Positions 33,721-44,275 of a DNA stretch of 64,000 nt are shown here, one piece after another (within the stretch, counting starts at the first letter, position 1; the number at the start of each line of letters is the position of its first letter). Under the pieces are notes generated by a model. The model saw only the letters and a program-made list of their open reading frames with translations. It did no database searches and had not been told where the DNA came from. A program made the translations under genes and the position numbers. Source of the stretch: Halichoerus grypus. Its lineage: Eukaryota; Chordata; Mammalia; Carnivora; Phocidae. The stretch is taken from contig NC_135718.1 of assembly GCF_964656455.1 (NCBI RefSeq), forward strand, positions 21,650,449 to 21,714,448, in the 5' to 3' direction.

Positions 33721-34050
33721 TTTAACTGAGAAAAACAGATAAAAATTTCTGCCTTAAGAGAGCACATTGTCTAAATAAAGATGAAAATATATGTATTTTC
33801 ATGTTCCTTGATCACTTGGATTTATGATATCAAATGAGAAATGGACAAATTCTTTCCCTTCTATGAGCCTCAGTGTCTGTATTTGTAGAATGAAAGGTTA
33901 TACTCTGAGGACCCTCTAAGCTAAAGCAATCTATACCAATAAACTACCACAATACTTTGTGCTTCTTCTTAGTTTCTGCCACCAAATCAATTCATATTTA
34001 TACTATCCTTAATAACTCTTGTTTTGCTTTGTTTGACTTTTCTTTTGCAC
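33721..34050. other. No recognised feature
   Basis: Unassigned, AT-rich. Confidence 0.45.
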
Positions 34051-34244
34051 TTTTTTTAAAGATTTTATTTATTTATTTGGCAGAGAGAGACAGCAAGAGA
34101 GGGAACACAAGCAGGGGGAGTGGGAGAGGGAGAAGCAGACTTCCCACGGAGCAGGGAGCCCGACATGGGGCCTGATCCCAGGACCCTGGGATCATGACCT
34201 GAGCCGAAGGCAGATGCTTAACGACTGAGCCACCCAGGTGCCCC
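34051..34244 (-). mobile_element. SINEC (CAN-SINE)
   Basis: A minus-strand copy with AAGATTTTATTTATTTATTT, GGAGCAGGGAGCCCGACATG and a terminal GAGCCACCCAGGTGCCCC. No clear target duplication was found; both flanks are T-rich, which may hide it. Confidence 0.94.
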
Positions 34245-34633
34245 ATTTGTTTTGTTTTTTATTATGGCCATGAATGGCTTCTAAGAGAGTTGCAAAGAAA
34301 TAAAGTGCTACTGTGATAAGACATGGCCTAGAGGCTTTCAGCAAAGTTCTATCAACATTGCTCATCCCTCTACCTGTGCTGGACGTTTGATGACTTGCAA
34401 CCTTGCCTGTGGGCTCAAGATCAAAGAGTTAGGAAACCACTAAGGAAATCAAATGTGGTCATTATAAATTATTACTGGTAACTGTTTAGTGGTCATCAGG
34501 AAATGAATTGACCTATACATCTGGGGGCCAGAAGAAATGGTGGGTCTATGTGGTTGAATCTCTATGCCACATGATATAACTGGACAGTTCAGATAATTTT
34601 TTGTGCCACTTGAAAATAATTTTAGGGGGTATT
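34245..34633. other. No recognised feature
   Basis: Unassigned spacer between two SINEs in opposite orientation. Confidence 0.45.
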
Positions 34634-34647
34634 AGAACTAGAATGGA

Positions 34648-34851
34648 GGGGGGTGCCTGGGTGGCTCAGTCATTAAGCATCTGCCTTCGGCTCAGGTCAT
34701 GGTCCCAGGGTCCTGGGATTGAGCCCCGCATTGGGCTCCCTGCTCAGTGGAAAGCCTGCTTCTCCCTCTCCCACTCCCCCTGCTTGTGTTCCCTCTCTTG
34801 CTGTGTCTCTCTCTGTCAAATAAATAAATAAAATCTTAAAAAAAAAAAAAA
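34648..34851 (+). mobile_element. SINEC (CAN-SINE)
   Basis: A plus-strand copy starting GGGGGTGCCTGGGTGGCTCA and ending in about 15 As. The 14-bp target duplication AGAACTAGAATGGA is perfect (34634-34647 and 34852-34865). Confidence 0.97.
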
Positions 34852-34968
34852 AGAACTAGAATGGAAATATCTTCCTATGTGATATTCCTGCAAAAAATGT
34901 ATGCCAATAGACAGTTTAAGTACTTCAAGCCACTCTAAATTTTCTAATGCCTTTCTATTGTCATGTCA

Positions 34969-35140
34969 TATATATATACATATATGTATGTGTGTGTATG
35001 TGTGTACACATATGGGCAGTACGTGTATATGTATATATATGTGTGTGTATATACATATATAGGCAGTGTGTGTGGATGTAAATATATGTGTGTGGGTGTA
35101 TACATACTTGGCAGTGTGTGTGTGTGTGTATGCCCATTAT
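34969..35140. repeat. TA/TG-rich minisatellite, about 47-bp period
   Basis: A TATA/TGTG-rich block in which the marker GGCAGT recurs at 35015, 35062 and 35110, i.e. at 47- and 48-base spacing, each time followed by G/TGTGT-type sequence. It therefore has a higher-order repeat unit as well as dinucleotide runs. Open frames across it on both strands (Tyr/Val/Cys-rich and Thr/His/Tyr-rich) are artefacts. Confidence 0.8.
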
Positions 35141-35245
35141 GTATTAGGCATCTTGCCGGTCCTGAGAATATAGAAACTATGATTAAAATATTACATTTTC
35201 CCCCCACAAAGCTCTCTATGATTATACTGGTTTATAGGATTTTAA
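35141..35245 (-). mobile_element. Possible L2 relic fragment
   Basis: TATTAGGCATCTTGCCGGTC followed by CTGAGAATATAGAAACTATG and ACAAAGCTCTCTATGATTAT is weakly similar to the complemented L2 3' region ('ggcactgtgctaggtgctgg', 'agatacaaagatgaataaga', 'aaggagcttacagtctagta'). Confidence 0.4.
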
Positions 35246-35339
35246 TATTATCCATTTAATGGAATTGTTGACCTATGTAGAATGACAGAAAATCTATAAT
35301 TTTCAGGACTGCTTATAGAGGAAAATGAGAATATAGTCT

Positions 35340-35835
35340 TGAACTGTGTCTTTTGGTAACGATTCTGGGTTCTGAACCCAATTCCAAAATGTGTATTAGG
35401 GAAGGGGTACCCCCACAACACCAGGCAATTCTCTGGACACCAGCTGGGTGTTCTATAATTCAGCCAAATTCTGACACTATTTACCTGGAGATATCATATT
35501 TTGCAGAGGCTGTTTTTAGGTAACAGATTTGAGCAATGGAAACCCGAGTAAGGTAAGGGGCTCACAGTAACACCAGGCTGAATGCACACAGACCCATTAG
35601 GTGACCCACTTCAAAATATCCATAAGCCCTAGCTGACCAATGGGCTACTTACAACCTAGCACAGGTACCAGAAAAAGAAAATTCCATACGTTCCCATACT
35701 TCCTCACTTCCTCCTCTTAATTCAGCCCCCTACCACTGCCCCCTGGCAGATAGTTTCTCCTTTGCTGTCCTGCTCACTGCTCCCTTGCAGTGTATTCAAT
35801 AAACTTCAATCTCCTTTGTTCTGCCTTGGGTGAAT
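35340..35835. mobile_element. Old ERV LTR-like sequence, family uncertain
   Basis: A segment near 35797-35803 reads TCAATAAACTTC in a context of short C/T-rich strings (TTGCAGTGTATTCAATAAAC, TTGTTCTGCCTTGGGTGAAT). This is the look of a plus-strand retroviral polyadenylation region. The upstream part (ATTCTGGGTTCTGAACCCAA, ACACCAGCTGGGTGTTCTAT, ATTCTGACACTATTTACCTG) also resembles sequence that commonly adjoins the following LTR. Orientation and ends could not be fixed. Confidence 0.45.
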
Positions 35836-36580
35836 TCTTTCACCACCCTCACTGCCTGCCTCTACCCAGTCTGGTCTCCCACAGATTCCACAGGTTACAG
35901 TTCAGTTCTACAAGCAGTCCCTGTCCCCAAAAAGCTACACATTTCAGACACTAATCACAAGCCCAGGTTGTTTTCTGTGCTTCTGACCAACCAGCTATCT
36001 ATCAGAGATTTCCATGACAACTCTCTTTGGGTTCAATTAATTTGCTAGAGCAGCTCATGGAACTCAAAACATTTTACTTTCTAGATTACCAATTTATTAT
36101 AAAAGAATTTAACTCAGGAACAGCCAGATGGAAGAGATACATAGTACAAGGCTTGGGGAAGGGGCACAGAGCTTCCAAGCTCTCCCCAAAGATTCCATTC
36201 TCCCCATATCTCAGTGTGTTTACCAACTCAGAAGTTCTCTGAACCTGTCCTTTTATTTTTTTATGAAGGCTTCATTACATAAGCTTGATTGATTAATTTA
36301 TTGGCCATTGTCAATTGATTCAACCTCCAGCCACTCTCCCCTCCCCAAGGTCGGGGGATGGGAATGAAAATTCCAACCCTCTAATCACAGGGTTGGTTCC
36401 CCTGGCAACCAGTCTTCATACTTAGAAGACCTTGAGGCATTCCAAAAGTCATTTCGTTAACATAACAAGAGGCACTTTACCACTCCTATCACTTACGGAC
36501 ATCCCTAGGATTTTAGGAGCTTTGCACCAGGAAAGGGACAAAGACCAAACACATATTTCTTATTATAAATTACAATATCA
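35836..36580 (-). mobile_element. Old ERV-type LTR, minus strand
   Basis: Contains TTAATTTGCTAGAGCAGCTC, ACCAATTTATTATAAAAGAA, GAACAGCCAGATGGAAGAGA, GCACAGAGCTTCCAAGCTCT, AAGGCTTCATTACATAAGCT, GGTTGGTTCCCCTGGCAACC and TTTTAGGAGCTTTGCACCAG. It closes with ATTATAAATTACAATATCA, which on the minus strand starts TGATATTGTAATTTATAAT, a typical LTR beginning. The whole order matches a mammal-wide LTR I recognise, but I cannot name the subfamily with confidence. The outer left edge is approximate. Confidence 0.65.
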
Positions 36581-37018
36581 TAGGAACTAATATATTTTGA
36601 ATTATTTAAAAAGTGGCTTGTTTGAAAAGAAAACTGAATAATGTTCATATGTATAGGTGGAGTTGGAAGAGAAGGAGAGAGATTATTGCTTAGGTTGTGT
36701 TTTAATCTTGTTAAACCTTAGTATTTCAGGATAAATTTTAAGTAGAGAAGATAATTGTACATATAGTCTGTTTCCTGTAAAGCACAGTCATAACTTGTAA
36801 CATCTGCAATGAATCTATTTATTTTGTTATTCAAATAGCACACAGATTTCCAATGTTGATTTTGCTCTGATTGTGAATAAACTGATTTCTTTTTAGTAAA
36901 CCATTGTCTCTTGAATTGCAAATAAGTAACTAGCTGACACAAGATGAGCCCTGGCCTGGACCAAGAAATCTCCAAGAATTGAAATTATCCAAATTCCTTC
37001 TCCCTTCCTTGAAGGTTA
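36581..37018. other. No assignable feature
   Basis: The 36.72-36.97 kb part (CCTGTAAAGCACAGTCATAA, TTGTTATTCAAATAGCACAC, GAATAAACTGATTTC) might be a further LTR relic, but the evidence is insufficient. Confidence 0.35.
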
Positions 37019-37560
37019 TGATAGTTATTTTCATGTGTTAACTTGACTAGGCTAAAGGTTTGCCCAGATAGCTGGTAAAACATTATTTCTAGGTATGTCT
37101 ATGAGGGTGTCTCAGAAAGAGATGAGCATTTGAATCCAACCAAGTAAAGAAGATGGCTCTTGCCAATGCCAGTGGGCATCATCCCATCCATTGAAGGCCT
37201 GAATACAACAAAAAGGTGGAGCTAAAGCTCACCTAAAGCTGAGACCTTCATCTTCTCCTGCCCTCAGATATCTGCACTCTTGGTTCTCACACTTATGGAC
37301 CCTGACAGGGACTTTCATTGGTCCCCCCATTCTTAGGCTTTTGGACTCAGAAGGATTTATACCACTAGTTTCCCTGGTTCTCTAGCTTACAAATGGCAGA
37401 TTGTAGGACTTCTTGGTCTCCATAATCACATGAGCAAATTTCTATAATAAATCACTTTATCTATCTATCATCTATCTATCATCTATCTATCTATCTATCA
37501 TCATCTATCTATCATCTATCTCCTACTGGTTTGTTTCTCTGGAGAATTCTGAGTAATACA
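37019..37560 (+). mobile_element. MLT2-type ERVL LTR, nearly complete
   Basis: Starts TGATAGTTATTTTCATGTGT-TAACTTGAC and follows the MLT2 order: TTTGCCCAGATAGCTGGTAA, AACATTATTTCTAGGTATGT, CATTGAAGGCCTGAATACAA, AGCAAATTTCTATAATAAAT. It then has a tetranucleotide repeat and a closing GTTTCTCTGGAGAATTCTGA-GTAATACA. The AATAAAT polyadenylation-type signal precedes the simple repeat, as usual in this family. The length of about 540 bp is typical of a complete LTR. Confidence 0.85.
37457..37520. repeat. (TATC)n microsatellite inside MLT2
   Basis: TATC/ATC units with several ATC interruptions, at the site where MLT2 copies characteristically carry a short repeat. Confidence 0.95.
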
Positions 37561-38060
37561 AACATATAGTAACAAATAAACAGAATCACCAAAAGCCCTA
37601 CTTCACCCAGAGCCCTCCCTATTTATTATACCAGTTGCCCCAACATCCTGACTGATTGAGATCCTCTTTTCTCTCTCAAAAGTGTCTTGGAAATAAATTA
37701 TACCATTTTGCAAGTACCTTACTCATGACCAATCTTCTCTGCACTCCTCCATAATAATAAAGGGTCCAACAAAGCATGGTGCTCCAATACTTCCCAGGAA
37801 GAGATTTAGCTAATAAAGGAGACTGCATCATAAGAGAAAAGGCTTCATTCCTGTTCACTACAATTAGATTCATCTGCTCCCAGAGACATTTTCATGTACT
37901 CTTACACCTAATATGGCATTTGCCTTAATGTTGTAGAATGAGGGGTAAGCGGAGCTGATAGACAAAAATAAAATAAAAATAAAGCTCAATTACATTTTAA
38001 GTGGATCCTCATGACCCAGAAAGATGTGATATATTTTTAACCTAACAGCCTTGTGTCCAT
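37561..38060. other. No recognised feature
   Basis: Unassigned sequence between the MLT2 LTR and a young L1 fragment. Confidence 0.45.
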
Positions 38061-38074
38061 AAAGAGTAAGGTGG

Positions 38075-38350
38075 AGAGAAAAAATAAAACAAGATTAAAT
38101 CAGAGAAGGAGAGAAACCATAGAGACTCTTAATCTTAGGAAACAAACTGAGGGTTGCTGGAGGGGATTGGGGTGGGGGGATGGGGTAACTGTGTGATGGA
38201 CATTAAGGAAGGCATGTGATGTAATGAGTACTGGGTATTATATAAGACTGATGAACCGCTGACCTCTACCTTTGAAACTAAAAATACATTATATGTTAAT
38301 CAATTGAATTTAAATTAAAAAAATAAAAATTTTAAAAAGAATCAAAGAAA
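38075..38350 (+). mobile_element. 5'-truncated carnivore L1, 3' end only
   Basis: Begins in the 3' UTR (AACAAGATTAAATCAGAGAA, GGAAACAAACTGAGGGTTGC) and includes the G-rich GGGGTGGGGGGATGGGGTAA block. It then reads GGCATGTGATGTAATGAGTA, AATACATTATATGTTAATCA and a short A-rich tail. The flanks AAAGAGTAAGGTGG (38061-38074) and AAAGAGTATGGTGG (38351-38364) form a 14-bp target duplication with one mismatch. Confidence 0.95.
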
Positions 38351-38544
38351 AAAGAGTATGGTGGGTTTATATAAATACTAATAACATACCAAACCTTGCT
38401 TTTTCCATTTGGGAATTGAGACTGCCTCTCTAAGGCACTGGAGCTCTCAATTTCTGTCTTAGAGCAAGTTCCCAGCTAGAGAATTTAGTTCTTAATTTGA
38501 CAAGGGATTGGTGATAACAAAAAGTGGCTTTAAGAGGAGAGCAG

Positions 38545-38790
38545 AATGGTTTAAAAGCATGAGCTTTGAGATAATGCAGCTTTGGGTTTGAATCCTGGTT
38601 ATAGAAATAAGTAGTGGGGTGACCATGACCTTGTTATTCAATGCTTTGAAGCTCAATTTGTTCATCCTTATAATAAGGCTAGTAATTCTTCTTTGATAGG
38701 GTTGTTGTAAAGATTAAGTGGTAGAAATTCTGTATAAAGTGCCAAATGGGACCTGATACCTAACAAAAATTGGCAAACACAAGCTACCCT
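38545..38790 (+). mobile_element. MIR relic, nearly full length
   Basis: AAAAGCATGAGCTTTGAGAT, GGGTTTGAATCCTGGTTATA, GGTGACCATGACCTTGTTAT, AGCTCAATTTGTTCATCCTT and ATAAGGCTAGTAATTCTTCT, then GGGTTGTTGTAAAGATTAAG, follow the whole MIR consensus. Confidence 0.88.
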
Positions 38791-39515
38791 TTTAGGCTGG
38801 TGTTGAGGCCCTTAGTTATCCTGTCCTCTTTCTTCCATTATATTTCTGGGATTTCTTGAGTCCAGCCAACCTGCAAATTTAATTATTTCTCTGTTGTGTA
38901 TGACTCCAAAGTACTCCTATCGCTTTTGAAAGGAGCCTGTGTTTACACTGTCTACCAGGACAGTATCTCTTCATTGTTGTTCATTCAATGCTTCCTTGGA
39001 CAGCTCAGTGGAGAAGAACACTTTACTCAGTCAGTGGTTTAAACTTCCCCCAAGAAATTATTCAAACATGTTTTGTGTGTGCAGACAAACGGGGCAGTAT
39101 TTCTATACTTCCCCCAGCTCTCTAGTTCTCTATTCTTATGCTTCTATTCAGGAAGACTCTGCAGGCCCCCTGTTTACTTGTTCTTTGTTTGGATTTTATG
39201 CAAGCCTCTATCTGTGATCCTTCCTAAAACCACAGCAGCACTGAACAGTTTTCTGTCTATGTTGACTTCAAACAGCTCAGTCTATGCTGAATTCAGAAAC
39301 CAGAAGCCCCCTCATCTCACCTTACTTCAGGTGGAAATGGGGGTGTCTCTCATTCTCTCATGAGATCACAACGCATGGAAGGAAGCTGTCTGAAGATTTG
39401 ATGAGGAAGAAGTAGTGGAATGAAGAATCAGAGATGACTCCTGAGGAAAGAATGACAGCTTGGGAAAAGGAAGAGGAAGGGAAAAGAGAAAAGACTGTGA
39501 ATATAAAGATGTTAA
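38791..39515. other. No recognised feature
   Basis: Two overlapping plus-strand frames of 92 and 96 codons (38939-39363) have no recognisable domain. Neither is supported as a gene. Confidence 0.45.
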
Positions 39516-39519
39516 AAAG

Positions 39520-40810
39520 GTGTTCAAAAGTTAAGGAGTATTTCTGGTTGCCGGTCTAGCATATAAGGAGCTTAGAAATTGTCACTCCTGTTGTCACAGA
39601 AAAGAAAAAAGGAAAAAAAAAAGCTGAACAAACTAAAAATTAATAATTCTTCCTAGATTCATCAGAAAATTGAGGTCATAAGGCAAAAACTGCCCTGAAA
39701 ATTGGAGAGACAGATCGGCAGATATAGAGAATCAGAACTTACTAGAGCAGAATTTTAGGACCAGAAGCCCACCATTTGAGCTAATAATGATGTACAATAA
39801 CTTAAGCTTTAGTTGATGAGTACTGGAAGCTCAGTATCGACAAGCTTGAGAGTTAAAAACCCCTAGTCTTAGGGGGACTTCACACCTTCCTAAGACTTAC
39901 CTGTGGGAGTCCCATCAGATTCTCAAGGTGAAAATCAGAAAAAAAAAAAAAAAAAGGAAGTTGCCTCTGTTTTAGGCATGAGGAGGGGAAAAGTAGCCAT
40001 TATGAAATATACCCAATGTGTTCTGTTTGTCTTAACAAAAGTGTGCCTTAAGGGAAAATATTTCACTAGATCCTGACTACCTTGAGTTTTACCAGAAATT
40101 AACCGAACTCGAGGAAGGGAAATGCCCAAACTCTAGCCCCCTCTTGTCTTTCTATCTCATTTAAGTTTGTGGGGGGGGGGCAGGGGGAGAGCTGAGAAGC
40201 ACTTGTGGGGGACACAACCCAGGGCACAGACTCACCAAATGAGTGAGACCTAATTGTAGGACTATAGAGTGCTTCCCTTCCTCCCACATCTTACCACCGT
40301 ATCAAAAGTGCTCCTATATTAGGGAACTGCAGTTGAAAGAACTGCACGTCAGAAATTATTTAAGAATTCTCTAGAGAAACACAAAGACAACAGGGGAAAC
40401 AAAGACAAGAGCAATAGGGGAAAGTTCAGCCTCTGAAACCCACAGCTGTGGCAAACAGGGAAAATGGCCTAACTCCTAGTCAGGTAAATATAAGACTTCA
40501 CACTAAAGCCCTATTGACCTCAGACCCTTTTACACAGTACATCATGTCGAGCTTCCATCCCAAAATTACAAGACATACTAAACTAATAGACAAACAGCAC
40601 AATTTGGAGAGACAGAACAAGCATCAGAACCAGACATAATTATGACAGAGATTTTGGAATTATAGATCAGGAATTTAAACAACTACCATTAAAAAGCTAA
40701 GGACTCTTAATGGAAAAAGTGGACAAACAGAAAAACAAATGGATAATGTAATCAGAGAGATGGAAACTCTAAGGAAGAATCAAAAGGAGAGACAGATTTA
40801 CATCTCAGTA
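39520..40810 (+). mobile_element. Ancient L1 5' UTR running into ORF1
   Basis: Blocks in order: GTATTTCTGGTTGCCGGTCT, AGAAATTGTCACTCCTGTTG, CAGAAAATTGAGGTCATAAG, GGGAGTCCCATCAGATTCTC, TACCAGAAATTAACCGAACT, CCCAAACTCTAGCCCCCTCT, CATCATGTCGAGCTTCCATC, GAACAAGCATCAGAACCAGA, ATTATAGATCAGGAATTTAA and AGAGATGGAAACTCTAAGGA. This is the leader and first part of ORF1 of an old mammalian L1 as I recall it. It ends abruptly near 40.8 kb. The leader type differs from the one at 24.07-25.15 kb, so two old L1 lineages are represented. Confidence 0.75.
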
Positions 40811-40814
40811 CTGC

Positions 40815-40935
40815 TAAAAATAATAGTTACTAACTTACAGGTTTGTATTGAGAGATAAAGGAGATACTATATATAAATAACTTGGCATAATATTTGAAAT
40901 ATAGAAATTGCTTAATAGAATTTAGCTAATATCAA
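40815..40935 (+). mobile_element. Possible MIR 3' end
   Basis: ACTAACTTACAGGTTTGTAT, GAGATAAAGGAGATACTATA and ACTTGGCATAATATTTGAAA weakly follow the MIR 3' portion. Low-confidence relic. Confidence 0.4.
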
Positions 40936-40954
40936 TGTTTTCAGGGTGTATCCT

Positions 40955-41130
40955 ATCATAGATATTAGGCTAGCCCTGTTCATACATTAATATATGTGGC
41001 CCAGACATTGTAGTTTTATTACCCTCATATTACAGATAAGAAAACTGAATATGCAGAGAATTAAACTTGGTAGAGGCCACATACTAAATAAAGAGCAGAA
41101 CTTAGATTAAATTTCAGGTCTTATTCTGGA
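40955..41130 (-). mobile_element. MIR relic
   Basis: TTTATTACCCTCATATTACA, GATAAGAAAACTGAATATGC, AGAGAATTAAACTTGGTAGA and AGAGCAGAACTTAGATTAAA match complemented MIR order. Confidence 0.7.
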
Positions 41131-41710
41131 GTGTGTTCATTCTCTCCTCCGTCCACCAGTATATGTCCTTCCATAAGCAATTTTAAATAAATATATCTAT
41201 ATTAAAAATGCAGCTATTCAAATTTGCCTCCTTCCAAATTAAAACATCTACCTAGATTGGAAATGTGAATAAAAACAGAAAGAACAAGGCATGGATGTTA
41301 GAACTGGTTATTTAAATATGACCATCTTCAAATGCCACACGTAGACTATGAAATTCAGGATGGGTGAACTTCTAAAAGATTTGGTTGGTAAAATATCCAA
41401 TGTTCCACTCTTTTACAATTACTCTTCCTCTTAAGATACAATCTAATCAGAGAGATCCTGAGGATTTTCTGCTTCCATTTTTGTCTTTAGATAAATACCC
41501 ATCTCCATCTCCTGGAAAAGTTGCTCCATCCTTTCCTTAGGACTGCACCTGTCCAGAGCTGGGCCTTTTCTCCTCTAATGCAACAATCAGAGTCTGGACT
41601 TTAATTTTTTGAGACCATGCATAGTATTTTCCATCTTCAGATTTCATAGTTTAGCACAATGTCTGGCATATAGAAGCTCACATTTTTTTCACTTTATCAA
41701 TATATGCTAA

Positions 41711-41711
<1 letters not shown>
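41131..41711. other. No recognised feature
   Basis: Unassigned, AT-rich. Confidence 0.45.

Positions 41712-41754
<43 letters not shown>
41712..41754. repeat. (GT)n microsatellite
   Basis: A pure run of about 21 GT units, one of the longest uninterrupted dinucleotide tracts in the window. A C/T-rich stretch follows at 41813-41870. Confidence 0.97.
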
Positions 41755-41757
<3 letters not shown>

Positions 41758-42537
41758 ACCATTTCTGCAGTCCCAGAAGGAGGTTTTTTCTTTCATTTTT
41801 ATTATCAAAATTATTCTCTCTCCCTCTCTCTTTATCTCTCTCTATCCCTCCTGTCTCTTTCTGCCTTCTTCCTCCTTTAATTTCTAAAATATCCACTAAT
41901 TTATTAACTGGTGTTAAAGAGGTTTCATTACTTTTTTTCTCTAATATTAGGAACTGTTAACTAGCTTGGAGGCTTTATGAAATCTCCTTAGGAAATCATT
42001 TCAGTATCTATTCACTTCCTAAGTTGTACTTTCTTGTCTCTGGCCTCAATTTACCTTTGTTTCACAACTCTATTGCTTTCTTTGGTTCTACATAGTTTTG
42101 TTTTTTTTTTTAATTTACATCTATTTTATAATAATTTGTTTTATTATAGGGTTTGTATTCTTCCCTTCTCCTGTCTTCCCAAGATTGGAAGTTAATGTAG
42201 TACCTTCTTTCTGAAGGCTTCTCTTAATGCAGGTCTATGCTATCATAGGAACTTTCTTCAAATGTTAAGGATAGGCAACACTACTGGCCTCAGAAAAAAG
42301 GGTTGAAATATACAAGATAGTTGTTATCCTGGCTTCTTCTGCTATACCAGTATGAATATTTTACCTACACATGAGAGATTCTCTTCCCTTATATGAAAGG
42401 TTGCTATTACTTCCCATTTTGGAGAAAGATGTTACACGAGGACATTATATTTGAGAATAGAAAGATGGATCAAATTATCTTTGTAATAATCCCCATTCTA
42501 GATTGAACTAAATAAGCTTTTTAAATATTCTATTAAA
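41755..42537. other. No gene; C/T-rich patch then unassigned
   Basis: Contains the pyrimidine-rich 41813-41870 patch. The rest is unassigned. Confidence 0.45.
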
Positions 42538-42549
42538 ATATGGTATTTA

Positions 42550-42736
42550 GGGGCACCTGGGTGGCTTAGTCGTTAAGTGTCTGCCTTCAGCTCAGGGTAT
42601 GGTCCCAGGGTCCTGGGATCGAGTCCCACATCGGGTTCCTTGCTCCACAGGAAGCCTGCTTCTCCCCTCCCACTCGCCCTGCTTGTGTTCCCTCTCTCGC
42701 TGTCTCTCTCTCTCTCTGTCAAATAAAAAAATATAT
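42550..42736 (+). mobile_element. SINEC (CAN-SINE)
   Basis: A plus-strand copy (GGGGCACCTGGGTGGCTTAG, CGTTAAGTGTCTGCCTTCAG, TGCTCCACAGGAAGCCTGCT) with a short tail. The flanks ATATGGTATTTA (42538-42549) and ATATGATATTTA (42737-42748) are a 12-bp target duplication with one mismatch. Confidence 0.94.
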
Positions 42737-42749
42737 ATATGATATTTAA

Positions 42750-44045
42750 AAAAATATATCATGCAATTCTTACTCCTGTTTCCATCTCATTTCTATCATC
42801 CTTAAAAGAAGCTTCTTTATGTGGACATTTGTTGTCCGTCTTCTCCAAATTGCCCATGGGTGGGTATGAATGAGAATAGTGACAACGGAATGGAAGTGAC
42901 TTTGAGAAGCTCTTTTGTCATGAAGGCATACATAAGAGTTTATCTGAATTGTAAAGATTTATGGAAGCTCATGAATTTCTGCTACGGTTTCTGCCCATTT
43001 TTAAAAGATCAGAATATTTTAAACTGAATAGGATGATACAAACATAAGGATCTTGAAAGACCACAAAGGCGAGCAGCCTTTAAGGGAAATGACAAACGTG
43101 TTGTGAGTTAATATTCAGGAGCAAGTGCATTAATTATATGTAAAGATAACTCTTAATTTCACTCAAACCTAGACTTTTGATGGTGGATTGTTTAAAAATG
43201 CAGGTCATTTATAATGAAAACTGCCACAAAAAGATTTAGAGTTAGCAGATTCATATTGATCCATGTAATGGGTAGTAGCAAACATTTCTTTTCATCGGCT
43301 TTGCATTCGCACATTTATCTGTTTTGCAGGCCACTCCAATAAAACCTCTTATTTGACATCACCTTCCTGTGTCCTGCAGTATCTGCTTTAGTTGGATTAA
43401 ACCCTGATTGTTGCTACAATTTCCTGAGGGCATTGCTATATTTGCCATTGCAGAATGATTTTTTTCATAAGACTTCTTTTCCTTTGTCCCTTTTGAGACT
43501 GGTACCCTTTCCACTGTGAAATGACCTGGGTTTGCAAGCAGGAAGATAACTATGGTATCTGATTGTATCACCACCTGATAACACCTGCTATGCTTAAATA
43601 ACTTTCCAATTATGTGACCCTATTCAATATTATGATGAGGGACCTGAATGACATTTTCTCAGTTATCTTATCCACTTCCAAGTAGAAGTTCTAATCTTTG
43701 AATGAATAGCAAAATGAATCTTGGTAACACAAACACTAAAGCCCCTAATTTTGAAAAAGAAGGTACTAGCTTTAGAAAGGACAAAAACTTCCAACTTCTA
43801 ATTATATGTGATAAATCATTAAAAATGAAACCCATTATGTGTGTGTATGTGTGTTTATAATCCCCTAGGCTTTAGTGAATTTGCAGCCATAAATTTCTGA
43901 TTTATAAGATGAAGGTTTGAAAACCTTTTCCATAAGCAGAATGAAACAGAACAGTGAAATAGCTTAATGCATCCATGTCTTTGTTTTCCCTTTGCTCCAT
44001 TCTACCTGGTCTAGTTCAACATCCATGAACATACAGTGCACATTT
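42750..44045. other. No recognised feature
   Basis: A 1.3-kb repeat-poor stretch with only a short GT run near 43839-43855. Open frames here (42821-43027, 43359-43574) are short and without features. Confidence 0.45.
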
Positions 44046-44049
44046 GGGA

Positions 44050-44275
44050 AGCAGCGTAGCATAGAGGTTCATAATGTAGACTCTTGAGACAGGTAATCTG
44101 TGTTCAAATCCCAAATCTGCCTCTAAGTGCCCTCTGTGTCTTATTGACCTTAAATGTAAAATATGAATCAAGATAGTACTTGCTTATAGAATTGTTGTTA
44201 AGGTTAAATGAGGTGAGATTATGTTAAAGTCTTATTTAAACGTGTCAGTTTTTGTTAATATCCCACCATTACTAT
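44050..44275 (+). mobile_element. MIR relic, full length
   Basis: GCAGCGTAGCATAGAGGTTC, CTGTGTTCAAATCCCAAATC, TGCCTCTAAGTGCCCTCTGT, AAGATAGTACTTGCTTATAG and GTTGTTAAGGTTAAATGAGG follow MIR from its tRNA-like head to near its 3' end. Confidence 0.88.

Noticed and set aside
34944..35259. Overlapping 87- and 98-codon frames on both strands with repeated Tyr/Thr/Val/Cys
   Set aside because: Produced by the TG/TA minisatellite and not by coding.
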